NCBI GenBank assembly: GCA_031255315.1 | Contig: JAIRSS010000042.1 | Span: forward strand, 1-26,219 | From: Spirochaetaceae bacterium | Lineage (GTDB): Bacteria > Spirochaetota > Spirochaetia > Treponematales > Breznakiellaceae | Length of the DNA stretch: 26,219 nucleotides | Direction of reading: 5' to 3' | The notes under the pieces: generated by a model | What the model was told of the DNA's origin: nothing | Seen by the model: only the letters and a program-made list of their open reading frames with translations | Databases searched by the model: none | Part shown: piece after piece, positions 16,428-24,622 of the stretch | Position numbering within the stretch: the first letter of the stretch is position 1 | Layout: the number at the start of each line of letters is the position of its first letter | Translations under genes and position numbers: made by a program

Positions 16428-16489
16428 GGCGGGATGAGAAACCCGATGTGTGTGTCCGCAAGAGTCGGGTCCCCGGTACGAAAGGCGGT

Positions 16490-17683
16490 TCATTTCCCCA
16501 ATCCCAATAAACTTGCCAGAGAAGGGATGGCGATGAAGTTCCCTATCGCGCCGCCCAGGGAAGACAGGAAAAATACCAGCAGCGCTTTGGTGATCCGGTT
16601 CCGGTATATCCCTTTAAGGCTGCCTATGTCTTCCGAGATGGTCTCGGCGTCCATGACGCGCGGTTTTCTCATTGATGCTTCCACAACGCCGGAAAAAAGC
16701 CCTACCCCAATGAACGGGTTAAGGGTGGCGATGGGAGCCCCTACAAAGGAAACCAGGATGGACAGAGGATGCCCCAGGGCGATAAGGGTTCCCAGCGCGG
16801 CCAGGGAGCCGTTGAGCATGATCCAGCGGATGAGCATTTCCAGGCTTATCATCGCTCCGGCCCGGAAAAAACCCAGGATGATGAGGGCGGCGATGAGGAG
16901 GGGGAACAGCCACCCGGCGGACTTGGATACGACTGAGGCCGGCGGCACCACGTCCAGATTGGATACGTCGGCGCTCTCCTCTCCCGCGGCGAGCTTTTCC
17001 AGATGGCTCCGGACGCCCTGCAAATGACCCGCGCCTACCACGGCGATCTGTTTTCCTCCGGTTTGGACTCCGCTTTCCCAGATTTTTGCCGCAAGGTAGC
17101 GATCCCGCTCGTCAATGAGGGTTTCCTTTACACGGGGCAAATATTCGGCCAGTTCCGCCATCATACCGTCCAATTCACTGCGGCTTTTCAGCGACTCTAT
17201 CTCCGTTTCGCTGTACTTTTCCGTGACGAAGGCGCTGGACAAGAGGGAGGCCAAAAGCTTGCACTTGCTCCACAGGCCGCAACGGGTCCAGGCCCTGCGG
17301 AGGGTGGTTTGTATTTCCCGGTCGCAGAGAGCGTGGGGTATTCCCAGGTCCCGGGCGGTTTCTATGGCGATCTTCATCTCCTCTCCGGGTTTTACCCCCA
17401 GTTCCTGCCCCATGCGGCGCTGAAAGCCGGAAAGGACCAGGTTCACCATTAGAAGGAAGCCTTTCCCTTCTTTAAACACCTTAACCACATCCAGCTTTTC
17501 CCAGTTTTCCTGTTGGATGATAGAGGCATAGCGGCCGGCGTCAAGTTCAACGCAGACCATACCGGGTTTTCCTTCCCTGATGGCTTGTTCCACTTCGGCT
17601 ATGCTGTCCCGGGAAATGTGGGCGGTCCCGATAAGGATGATCTCCCGTCCGGGGAATTCAATTGTCATTCGGGTATCGTTCAT
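16490..17683 (-). CDS. TraB/PrgY-family membrane protein
   Basis: A 397-aa protein of the TraB/PrgY/GumN family. The N-terminal cytoplasmic domain (about 1-230) has GTAHIS (19-24), VCVELDAGRY (43-52), an ERD motif near residue 192 and VVGAGHLQGV (215-224), the conserved signatures with candidate metal or catalytic His and Glu residues. The C-terminal part has several hydrophobic helices (about 257-275, 283-304, 307-330 and 365-395). PrgY limits mating-pheromone activity in Enterococcus, and the family is suggested to include peptidases; the role here is unknown. A clear AGGAG precedes the ATG, which overlaps the stop of the 77-aa gene upstream (ATGA). Confidence 0.9.
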   Translation of the reverse strand: MNDTRMTIEFPGREIILIGTAHISRDSIAEVEQAIREGKPGMVCVELDAGRYASIIQQENWEKLDVVKVFKEGKGFLLMVNLVLSGFQRRMGQELGVKPGEEMKIAIETARDLGIPHALCDREIQTTLRRAWTRCGLWSKCKLLASLLSSAFVTEKYSETEIESLKSRSELDGMMAELAEYLPRVKETLIDERDRYLAAKIWESGVQTGGKQIAVVGAGHLQGVRSHLEKLAAGEESADVSNLDVVPPASVVSKSAGWLFPLLIAALIILGFFRAGAMISLEMLIRWIMLNGSLAALGTLIALGHPLSILVSFVGAPIATLNPFIGVGLFSGVVEASMRKPRVMDAETISEDIGSLKGIYRNRITKALLVFFLSSLGGAIGNFIAIPSLASLLGLGK

Positions 17684-17913
17684 GAGTTCTCCTGTTCTTT
17701 TGCGGCTGCATCAAATAAACGCTGAAACAATCCGCCTTCGCTGATTGGAAGGCGCGGGTCCCCGCTGCGGACTGAAGCGTGGCGGGTTTCCGCTCCAGTC
17801 GCGACGATGAGGGCTGCCCGGATTTCCCGGAACCTCAGAAAAAATCGTCCGGAATCGACATGACTTCCGGGGAAGACTCTCCGTTGATATGCGGGATAAA
17901 CCTCAGTGGACAT
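17680..17913 (-). CDS. Small protein of unknown function bridging the TPR and TraB genes
   Basis: A 77-aa frame whose ATG lies inside the last codons of the TPR lipoprotein gene (11-base overlap) and whose TGA overlaps the TraB-family ATG (ATGA). Both overlaps, and the lack of any other frame in this gap, favour a real coupled gene. The protein is Arg-rich with no signal peptide or membrane segment; the middle (FLRFREIRAALIVATG) could form a strand and helix. I recognise no family. It might instead be an open spacer kept only by chance. Confidence 0.5.
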   Translation of the reverse strand: MSTEVYPAYQRRVFPGSHVDSGRFFLRFREIRAALIVATGAETRHASVRSGDPRLPISEGGLFQRLFDAAAKEQENS

Positions 17914-19336
17914 TCAAATTTCGCTCTTGCAGGGTCCACTCGTTTATCCGCCATTCCAGCGTACCGGGTCTGCCCATTTCCTTTACCTGAAGGTAGTACC
18001 TGTCCGCCAGCGCCCGGTTGTTGCGGGCGTCGTAGTACAAGGCCAGATAAAACAGCATCTTTTGTTTCATATCCAGATCTCTCTCCCGCTCAATCCGCAT
18101 AGCGACATCACCGTCTCCGGAAAGATCGTAGTAGAGGCGCATCACATACCATTCTAGGGTTTCCCGCTGCACCCGCCTGATGGCGGACTGTAAGAATTGT
18201 TTGAGGTCCTGCGGCGTTCCCGTCCGTATCCAGTTGGCCGCCGCCAGGAGGGCGTAGGCGGTTTCTTGGGGAGCCGCGTTGTAGGCTTCCTGAAAGGCGG
18301 CCCTGGCCTCGCCCCAGGCGCCCCGCCGCATCATCAGCATACCCAAGCCCTCAAACGCGAAGTAATAGGCCGGTTTAAGCCGGATCACGGCCCGATAATC
18401 TTGTTCCGCTCCTGCATAATCCTTTAAATCATCCTTGATCCCGGCGCTGTAGACATAAGCGACGAAATTGTCCGGCCCCAGGCTGATAGCCCGTTGGAAT
18501 TCTTCCAGGGCTTCCGGCTTCCTGCCCATATCCAAGAGGACGGTCCCCCGGTCACAACTTATCCAGTAACTGCCCGGGGCTATTATTTTGGCGGCGTTCA
18601 GGTCCGCCAGGGCCTGGGGCAGAGCGCCTATCTCCCGGTAAAGCCGGGCGCGGCTGCTCCAGGACGCCTCCCACTGGGGATAGAGGGCGACGGCCTTGTT
18701 CAGCAAGGCCTCCGCCTTTTGAGGGTCCCGCTGATAGCGATGAACCTCCGCCCGGCCAACGAGGGCCTCCCCGTATTCGGGATCCGTTTCCAACGCCCGG
18801 TCAAAGTAGGACGCGGCGTTCTTATATGACCGGTTCCCCAGAAACATTGTCCCCAGCGCGGCCAACGCTTCCACATGGCCGGGCTGGATGCTGATGATTT
18901 GCTCCAAAAGCCGCCGTTGTTCCCGCGTCTTCCCTTCAGCGCTCTCGAAGCTGGAAAGAACAAACAACGCGTCCGGGTTTTCGGAATCATTGGAAAGAAC
19001 GGCCTGAACCACAGCCCGCCCCTCCTCAAGCCTTCCCGCGGAAAGCAGGATCGATGCTTTTAACAGTTGAATCCTTGAAGACTCCCGCTCCGGTTCTTCA
19101 ATCTCGTCGAAAAGGGCAATGGCTCCCGCGTGATCGTTTTGTTCCAAAAGAACGGCGACCCTGGTAAGAATGGATTGGGTACTGCCAACGTCTTCGAGCG
19201 GTTCCGGTTCCGCAAACTCCGGTTTTTCGGGCGGCCCTTCTGGAACGCCGGAAACCGGTTGGGGCTGGGTGGAACAGGCGAGTAGCGCCACAATAAAAAG
19301 CAAGCCCGCCATTGAACCCGGTATAATATTCTTCAT
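17903..19336 (-). CDS. TPR-repeat lipoprotein
   Basis: A 477-aa exported lipoprotein: MKN start, hydrophobic stretch and lipobox LLAC with Cys21, followed by a Pro/Glu-rich linker. From about residue 55 to 390 it is a chain of tetratricopeptide repeats, for example HVEALAALGTMFLGNRSYKN, YGEALVGRAEVHRYQRDPQK and YYFAFEGLGMLMMRRGAWGE, so it is a scaffold for protein contacts at the envelope. I prefer ATG 19336 over ATG 19345, because the latter lies inside the -10 box and 19336 sits 7 nt after it, consistent with a leaderless mRNA. It heads the operon with the 77-aa protein and the TraB-family protein. Confidence 0.88.
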   Translation of the reverse strand: MKNIIPGSMAGLLFIVALLACSTQPQPVSGVPEGPPEKPEFAEPEPLEDVGSTQSILTRVAVLLEQNDHAGAIALFDEIEEPERESSRIQLLKASILLSAGRLEEGRAVVQAVLSNDSENPDALFVLSSFESAEGKTREQRRLLEQIISIQPGHVEALAALGTMFLGNRSYKNAASYFDRALETDPEYGEALVGRAEVHRYQRDPQKAEALLNKAVALYPQWEASWSSRARLYREIGALPQALADLNAAKIIAPGSYWISCDRGTVLLDMGRKPEALEEFQRAISLGPDNFVAYVYSAGIKDDLKDYAGAEQDYRAVIRLKPAYYFAFEGLGMLMMRRGAWGEARAAFQEAYNAAPQETAYALLAAANWIRTGTPQDLKQFLQSAIRRVQRETLEWYVMRLYYDLSGDGDVAMRIERERDLDMKQKMLFYLALYYDARNNRALADRYYLQVKEMGRPGTLEWRINEWTLQERNLNVH

Positions 19337-19343
19337 ACTAAAC

Positions 19344-19417
19344 ATAGTATATAATTAAAAAGAAAGCGGCAAGTTGAACAAAGCTCCTTGAATTCTTATT
19401 TATAGATGGACTATTAT
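19344..19417. promoter_or_regulatory. Back-to-back divergent promoters with leaderless geometry
   Basis: Leftward: TTGCCG (minus strand, 19372-19367), 17 bp, TACTAT (19349-19344), then 7 nt to ATG 19336. Rightward: TTGAAT (19388-19393), 18 bp, TATTAT (19412-19417), then 8 nt to ATG 19426. Neither start has a Shine-Dalgarno sequence. The two -35 boxes are only 15 bp apart, so one regulator could control both units. Confidence 0.6.
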
Positions 19418-19425
19418 CTGTAATA

Positions 19426-21267
19426 ATGGTACGAACTGTTTTTCTCCGTATGACGGGGGTGGTTTTTTTATATCTGGGAATCTTTGTAATCCTGGTGATG
19501 ATTCAATTTACCCAGCATCGTGGATTTATCCGGCATATCGGCCCAATGACCGTTTCTGGCCGGTATGGGGAATCTCCTATCCGAACAGCGAACGTGGGCG
19601 GCGAAGCTCCTGCCAGGCGCCCTTTGGCAGGCGGCGTTACCGTCTCATTTGGGGGAATGGAATTCAATCTTCATGATGATGGGGAATTTGTCTTTTTACG
19701 GTATACCGGGGAGAGGGAGGCTCTTTTACCTCAATTTATGAGCGTCTACGGCAATTCTGTGCGTTTCGATTTTGCTGACGGGATGCAGCTTGTTTTTGAC
19801 GTCCTGAGCGCTCTGGACGAAGGGGAGGGGCTGCGGATTACCGGTCAGTTTAAAGAAGAATATGCCGGCCTTGAATTGCCGTACCGGGCCATGCGGACTT
19901 CCCGGATCCGGGATGCGGGGAACGGCCAATTTATCGTTACCGCCGAAAGGACCCAGTATAGTTTCGGTTCGACCCATCTGAACGGTGAACGCCGGGTGTT
20001 GCTTTTAGACGTCAATGAGCGAGTAGCCTATTATCAGGCCGTTCAGGAACGCACGATTCCGGAACAGCAGGGATTTATTCCTGACGATTTCATCCTTGCC
20101 GCAGCCAGGGACAATGTTCTGTATAGTGAGGCGGTAAACCGCTGGCGGGATGAAGCCTATTCCCTTTGGAGTAGAACCGTACGGACTACTGACAATGAAG
20201 ACGTGGTGGTGGCCTATGCCGGAGAATCAGCCAGCCGCGGCGTCTATGAGGATGTTATGGCCAGTATTCCTTCGGCCTTCCTGCGGAGAGCGGCATGGAC
20301 CTATAAGGGAGCGGTGTACCTTGGCCGTCTGGACCTGGGTTTGCGTTCTTTATCTTCTTTTGAGCGGGATGCGGTTGCTCGTCTTTCTTCTCTTGTCTCA
20401 TCCGGCTCGGAAGATGTTTTTCTGGAATCTCATGTTGTAGAATTTTGCGGCATACGGGGCTATGACGAAATCCTTGACGGCATCGCCGAGTTGGCGCTCT
20501 CCCTTGATCCGGCGTACTTTTCTCCCGCCGTCCTCCCTGGGATTTTGGAAGGATATACCGAGTGGAGAATTTATTGTTCCCCGGAAGACAATCCCTTTGA
20601 AAGCCTCGTAGAAAGCGTGTGCCGTATGATGTACGACGGAATGAAGCAGAACTCCGCCGGGGATCGGGTCCTGTATTTTGGGAACGGCCACGCGAATTTG
20701 GAATACAATCTTAGGCTGGGTCTTGCGCTGGATCGGTATGGACGAATTTCGAATCAGGAGACGTGGGGCGCTTTAGGCCGTTCTCTGGTCATTTCGGTCC
20801 TTTCCTTCTTTGAGAACGGCAGTCTTCCGGCAGGGGTAACCATCCCCGAAGCGCAAGCAGGCGAAGAGACTGAACCCCCCGATATTCGTCCTGTCGCAGG
20901 CGAACCCGGACTGGATTTCCTAGCCCTGTATCATCTCTTTCCCTCAGCCGTCCATCCCCATGCCGTCAGCATAGGCGCTCAGGAAAGCGGTGTCTGGGCT
21001 TGGACCGCTTCAGATTCCGTCACGGTTTCCCAGGAGAATAATATTTTGGACATCGCCGTATCCTTTCCGATTGGGGAAACCCACTATATGCTGATTCGGG
21101 GCCTGCGTCCTTTCACCAAGATCCAACTTTACGGCATAGACTACCGGACCGATCCCCGGTTTGAAAGCTATGATTCTTCAGGTTGGTCCTTCTCGTCTTC
21201 GGAACGGACTTTGCTCCTCAAATTGAAGCATCGTTCCCAGGTGGAGCATATCAGAATGTTTTATTAA
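19426..21267 (+). CDS. Large membrane-anchored protein of unknown function
   Basis: A 613-aa protein with one N-terminal membrane helix (about residues 9-28, GVVFLYLGIFVILVMIQF) and no signal-peptidase site. The remainder is probably periplasmic: a beta-rich region (about 60-200, with GGVTVSFGGMEFNLHDDGEF and repeated strand-turn patterns), a helical middle (about 225-475) and a beta-rich C-terminal part (about 530-613). I recognise no catalytic motif. The alternating domains suggest an envelope scaffold or assembly factor. It is divergently transcribed from the TPR lipoprotein operon, sharing an 89-bp promoter region. The start is placed by the promoter, since there is no Shine-Dalgarno sequence. 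Confidence 0.82.
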   Translation: MVRTVFLRMTGVVFLYLGIFVILVMIQFTQHRGFIRHIGPMTVSGRYGESPIRTANVGGEAPARRPLAGGVTVSFGGMEFNLHDDGEFVFLRYTGEREALLPQFMSVYGNSVRFDFADGMQLVFDVLSALDEGEGLRITGQFKEEYAGLELPYRAMRTSRIRDAGNGQFIVTAERTQYSFGSTHLNGERRVLLLDVNERVAYYQAVQERTIPEQQGFIPDDFILAAARDNVLYSEAVNRWRDEAYSLWSRTVRTTDNEDVVVAYAGESASRGVYEDVMASIPSAFLRRAAWTYKGAVYLGRLDLGLRSLSSFERDAVARLSSLVSSGSEDVFLESHVVEFCGIRGYDEILDGIAELALSLDPAYFSPAVLPGILEGYTEWRIYCSPEDNPFESLVESVCRMMYDGMKQNSAGDRVLYFGNGHANLEYNLRLGLALDRYGRISNQETWGALGRSLVISVLSFFENGSLPAGVTIPEAQAGEETEPPDIRPVAGEPGLDFLALYHLFPSAVHPHAVSIGAQESGVWAWTASDSVTVSQENNILDIAVSFPIGETHYMLIRGLRPFTKIQLYGIDYRTDPRFESYDSSGWSFSSSERTLLLKLKHRSQVEHIRMFY

Positions 21268-21292
21268 CCGCCGCTGTTCCGATACTGATTTT

Positions 21293-21928
21293 TTAAGAAA
21301 GCGCAACCGTAACGGCCCGCTTTTTCGGGAGCCAGAAAAGCGGGCCTATTTTCCACCGGAAGGAGAACCCCGCCGCTCCCTGGGCCAGGGGGCGGAATAT
21401 CATGTTTGCCACCGCCGCGGCCCGAAAAGAGAAGACCGGCAGGGGGGCAGGAAGGGACAGCCCGGCTGGAATCCCGTCAGGCGTCAAGGCGGCGCACAGG
21501 ACGGCGAGGGGGAAAGGGTTGCACCCCGTTTCCGCCGGGACGCGAATATCCTGCCAGATACGGCGCGATGGATTCGGATCGAGAACCGGCCCCCAAAACC
21601 GGAGCGCCTCCTCCGCTCCCGGACACGAAACCTCCACCGGTTGTCCCGCAACGAACATCCCGCGTCGTCCTCTGGCCATTGTCATCTTCCCAAGTAAAGC
21701 GGCCAGAGATTTGAGTTCCTGCGCCGCCAGGGGACGGGAAAGACGGGCCAGAGGCGCAACAGAGGGGAAGGACCAGGCCCCCAGAAGCCCGGCGGCAAAG
21801 AGGGAACGGCGGCGGGCGTCCAGAAGACGGCGGCTGTCCCGGTGGGGAACCAGGACCGCAAACCGGAGGAGGTCCGCCTTGCGCTGCGCCCTGGGGCGCT
21901 TTCTATCCGGTTCGGCGTTAAATTTCAC
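21293..21928 (-). CDS. Hypothetical protein
   Basis: A 211-aa protein read from GTG 21928, with an AAGGATG stretch about 8 nt upstream. It is rich in Ala, Arg, Leu and Pro, with no signal peptide. LRFAVLVPHRDSRRLLDARR and GAWSFPSVAPLARLSRPL near the N-terminus, and SFRAAAVANMIFRPL and GFSFRWKIGPLFWLPKKRA near the C-terminus, look like structured segments. I have a vague impression of a treponemal lineage-specific family, not a named one. An 11-bp inverted repeat (GGCCCGCTTTT 21314-21324, AAAAGCGGGCC 21336-21346) lies within its last codons and may terminate the convergent 613-aa gene on the other strand. Confidence 0.65.
   Translation of the reverse strand: MKFNAEPDRKRPRAQRKADLLRFAVLVPHRDSRRLLDARRRSLFAAGLLGAWSFPSVAPLARLSRPLAAQELKSLAALLGKMTMARGRRGMFVAGQPVEVSCPGAEEALRFWGPVLDPNPSRRIWQDIRVPAETGCNPFPLAVLCAALTPDGIPAGLSLPAPLPVFSFRAAAVANMIFRPLAQGAAGFSFRWKIGPLFWLPKKRAVTVALS
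21314..21346 (+). terminator. Possible terminator embedded in the end of the convergent gene
   Basis: A perfect 11-bp inverted repeat, GGCCCGCTTTT / AAAAGCGGGCC, with an 11-nt loop, followed on the plus strand by TATTTT. It lies 46 bases after the stop of the 613-aa gene and inside the last codons of the leftward hypothetical gene. Confidence 0.4.
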
Positions 21929-22267
21929 GATACTTCATCCTTATTGTCCACGCGGCCCTATGTTCATACCGCTCATAACTATACCGTGAGTTCGATGGGA
22001 GGAAAACTCATGTTCAATACGATCATTGCGAGGCGCGCAGCGCTCCGCTGGGCGGCAGAAATCCGGACAAGAGCCTCCCTTCTCCGGATTATACCTGTTG
22101 GTATTTTATACGTGGAAGCACTATATTTATGGGCACCATTTCCCGGCAAAACTTGATTTGACCCAAAATCCCTGAGAATTGATAAAACAGCGGCGCCGCT
22201 GGTGGCGATACAGTCCAATACACCCCTTCCGTGGAATGACATAACGCTATTAAGAAGGTAACGCTTT
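21929..22267. other. Gene-poor 339-bp intergenic stretch
   Basis: It contains one well-placed GGGAGG (21997-22002) before a 48-codon frame (listed separately) and a 14-nt perfect palindrome, CAGCGGCGCCGCTG (22188-22201). No T-tailed terminator for uvrB, RNA gene or longer protein frame is convincing. Both neighbouring genes read leftward. Confidence 0.5.
22010..22156 (+). CDS. Possible small protein (48 aa)
   Basis: An ATG preceded by GGGAGG at a 7-nt spacing opens 48 codons (MFNTIIARRAALRWAAEIRT at the start), with an Arg-rich amphipathic first half and a hydrophobic segment near IPVGILYVEALYLWAPF. It is on the strand opposite to both neighbours. The ribosome-binding site is the only strong evidence; the peptide matches nothing I know and may be fortuitous. 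Confidence 0.22.
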   Translation: MFNTIIARRAALRWAAEIRTRASLLRIIPVGILYVEALYLWAPFPGKT

Positions 22268-24271
22268 TTAGTTCTTGCGGTCCTTGCTTCCTATGTCCTT
22301 GATTTTCTGAATCTCGTCCCGTATCATCGCCGCCTGCTCGAATTCCAGCTTTTTCGCATGTTCCAGCATTTCCGCCTCCAGCGCCGCCACAAGATGCTTG
22401 CGCTGGGCGGGAACCAGGACGTTGTAGGACTTCTTGAGAACCTCTATAGAGGTTGCGGCGGCGGCCTGCTCTTCCGACGCGTGACGGACCAGAATATCGG
22501 CGACGGCCTTTTTCACCGTTGTGGGGGTAATGCCGTGTTCCTGATTATAGGCTGTTTGCACGGAGCGGCGGTATTCGGTTTCGGCGATGGCCGCCCGCAT
22601 GGCGTCGCTTTCCCGGTCGGCGTACATGATCACCTTGCCGGCGGCGTTCCGGGCGGCCCGGCCTATGATCTGGATGAGGCTCGTCAAAGACCGCAGGAAT
22701 CCAATTTTATCAGCGTCCAGGATGGCGATAAACGAGACTTCAGGCAGGTCGATGCCTTCTCGCAGAAGGTTGATCCCCACGAGAATGTCGAAAGCGCCCT
22801 GGCGGAGTTGGGTGAGGATTTCCACCCGCTCTATGGTTTCCACCTCGCTGTGAATATACCGCACTTTCAAGCCCAGACCGGAAAGGTAATCCGTAAGGTC
22901 CTCCGCCATCTTTTTCGTCAAGGTGAGGATGAGAGACCGCTCCCCCGCGTCAATACGCCGGCGAACCTCGGCGTAGATGTCCTCCATCTGGCCTTGTGAA
23001 GGACGCACTTCGATTTCCGGGTCCAAAAGGCCCGTCGGCCTGATAAGCTGCCGGACTACCCGCGCAGACATATCCGTTTCGGTTTTACCCGGCGTAGCGG
23101 AGACGTAAACGGTCGTATCCAGCCGCGCGACAAACTCGTCGTACCGCAGGGGCCGGTTGTCCAGGGCGCAGGGGAGCCGGAACCCGTAGTCCACCAGGCT
23201 TTGTTTGCGGCTGCGATCCCCGGCGTACATGGCTCCAAGCTGAGGCAGGGTTACATGGCTTTCGTCGATAAAGGTAAGATGATGTTTCGGCAGGTAATCA
23301 ATCAGGGTGTCCGGGGCGGCGCCCGGCTTTCTACCCGCCAGGGGAGCGGAATAGTTCTCTATGCCCGGACAGTAGCCCATTTCGGTCAGCATCTCAATGT
23401 CATATTCAACCCTCGTCTTGAGGCGCTCGGCTTCAAGCTGCTTCCCGTTGTTTTTGAGGAATTCGTACCGCCCGGCCAATTCTTCTTTAATATCCGCCAG
23501 CGCGTCGTGAATCATGTCCGCCGGCATGACGAACTGTTTGGCGGGGTAAATCACCGCCCGGTCCAGTTCCTCCAGGATTTCCCCGGAAACCGGATTGAAG
23601 CGCCGTATCCGTTCCACCTTGTCCCAGTCCAGGTCCACCCGGTAGGCTTCTTCCATGTAGGCGGGAAATATTTCCAGCGTATCCCCCCGGCGGCGGAACC
23701 TCCCGCGTTCCAGAACCGCGTCGTTCCGCTCATATTGAAGCTCTACGAAGCGGCGGATCAGGGCGTCCGCGTCCACTGTGTCCCCCCGTGAAAAGGAGGC
23801 GGTCATCTTTCGGTAAACCTCCGGCGTCGCCAGGCCGTAGATGCAGGATACGGTGGCCACGATGATCACATCTTCCCGTTCCATAAGGCTCCGGGTGGCC
23901 GACAAGCGGAGCCGTTCAATTTCATCATTAATTGATGCGTCTTTTTCTATATACAAGTCCCGGCTGGCGACGTAGGCTTCGGGCTGGTAATAATCGTAAT
24001 ACGAAACGAAATACTCCACGGCGTTATGCGGAAAGAACCCCCGGAACTCCCGGTAAAGCTGGGCCGCCAGGGTCTTGTTGTGGCTGATTATCAGGGTGGG
24101 CATTCCGGCAGCCTCGATGATCTTCGCCATCGTAAAGGTCTTGCCGGAACCGGTAACCCCCTGGAGGGTTTGGAACCGATCCCCGGCGCGGATTCCTGCG
24201 GCCAACGCGGCAATGGCCTCGCCTTGATCCCCCGCCGGCTGGAACGGAGATACGACTTCAAACGGACGCAT
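22268..24271 (-). CDS. uvrB: UvrABC system protein B (excinuclease subunit)
   Basis: A 667-aa nucleotide excision repair helicase-like subunit of normal length. Walker A is GVTGSGKT (38-45). The damage-probing beta-hairpin region reads EYFVSYYDYYQPEAYVASRD with IEKDASINDEIERLR. Helicase motifs include FIDESHVTLPQ (DEAD-like), VYVSATPG, VGINLLREGIDLPEVSF and QIIGRAARN. The C-terminal UVR motif (about 625-660, LEAEMLEHAKKLEFEQAAMI) contacts UvrC. There is no Shine-Dalgarno sequence; TTGCCT-17 bp-CATAAT ends 6 nt before ATG 24271. No other uvr genes are nearby. It is the last chromosomal-type gene before the AT-rich repeat-bounded segments. Confidence 0.97.
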   Translation of the reverse strand: MRPFEVVSPFQPAGDQGEAIAALAAGIRAGDRFQTLQGVTGSGKTFTMAKIIEAAGMPTLIISHNKTLAAQLYREFRGFFPHNAVEYFVSYYDYYQPEAYVASRDLYIEKDASINDEIERLRLSATRSLMEREDVIIVATVSCIYGLATPEVYRKMTASFSRGDTVDADALIRRFVELQYERNDAVLERGRFRRRGDTLEIFPAYMEEAYRVDLDWDKVERIRRFNPVSGEILEELDRAVIYPAKQFVMPADMIHDALADIKEELAGRYEFLKNNGKQLEAERLKTRVEYDIEMLTEMGYCPGIENYSAPLAGRKPGAAPDTLIDYLPKHHLTFIDESHVTLPQLGAMYAGDRSRKQSLVDYGFRLPCALDNRPLRYDEFVARLDTTVYVSATPGKTETDMSARVVRQLIRPTGLLDPEIEVRPSQGQMEDIYAEVRRRIDAGERSLILTLTKKMAEDLTDYLSGLGLKVRYIHSEVETIERVEILTQLRQGAFDILVGINLLREGIDLPEVSFIAILDADKIGFLRSLTSLIQIIGRAARNAAGKVIMYADRESDAMRAAIAETEYRRSVQTAYNQEHGITPTTVKKAVADILVRHASEEQAAAATSIEVLKKSYNVLVPAQRKHLVAALEAEMLEHAKKLEFEQAAMIRDEIQKIKDIGSKDRKN

Positions 24272-24277
24272 ACGGGT

Positions 24278-24306
24278 ATTATGCGCGCTATGGCGTACAA
24301 AGGCAA
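24278..24306 (-). promoter_or_regulatory. uvrB promoter, leaderless geometry
   Basis: On the minus strand TTGCCT (24306-24301), 17 bp, CATAAT (24283-24278), then 6 nt to the ATG at 24271. No LexA-like box is obvious. Confidence 0.55.
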
Positions 24307-24382
24307 GCGTATTGAAGCACTTGAAGGTTTGCAGTGAACCTCGCCGGGAATCGGCGCCGAACCGGTCCCGCCGCGGATTTTT

Positions 24383-24548
24383 TTATCCGCCATGTTTTTG
24401 ACATGCCGCGAAAACGGGTAATCGTGATACCCATCCTGCGGGTGGAATATGCTGCGGGATGCGCAGCTGGCCTTGATAAATGGAACCCTGGAGGACCAAA
24501 GGCCCTGGAGCCTATACATACATGTTATGCGAAATGGCGGCTAAGATT
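24383..24548. repeat. Degenerate attC-like structured repeat, copy 1 (left boundary of cassette 1)
   Basis: The right half (about 24436-24548) aligns with copy 2: GGGTGGAAT at the start, a shared GCGCAGC, TGGAACCC and the end GTTATGCGAA (24524-24533). The left half has decayed: the R-box-like GCATAAC is lost, but TTATCCGCCAT (24383-24393) still pairs with ATGGCGGCTAA (24534-24544) with one mismatch. If it is an attC site, its crossover would be at G^TTATGC, 24524. The left arm also overlaps a small hairpin, GCGGAT-T6-ATCCGC (24373-24390). Confidence 0.6.
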
Positions 24549-24570
24549 TTTTGATTTTTTTGAAAAGCTA

Positions 24571-24599
24571 TTGACAAAAATAGAATTTGTCGATAATAT
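24571..24599 (+). promoter_or_regulatory. Consensus promoter of the zinc-ribbon gene
   Basis: TTGACA (24571-24576), 17 bp, TAATAT (24594-24599), with TATAAT overlapping at 24597-24602. AAGAGG follows before ATG 24623. It is a near-perfect sigma70 promoter inside the AT-rich segment. Confidence 0.75.
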
Positions 24600-24622
24600 A
24601 ATATTCGATAAAGAGGAACTAA

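Noticed and set aside
16407..17027. 206-codon plus-strand frame
   Set aside because: Entirely antisense to the TraB-family gene, with no ribosome-binding site and a low-complexity Arg/Met/Pro translation.
24284..24337. Short plus-strand frame ending ALEGLQ upstream of uvrB
   Set aside because: It overlaps the uvrB promoter antisense, has no ribosome-binding site and is only 18 codons.
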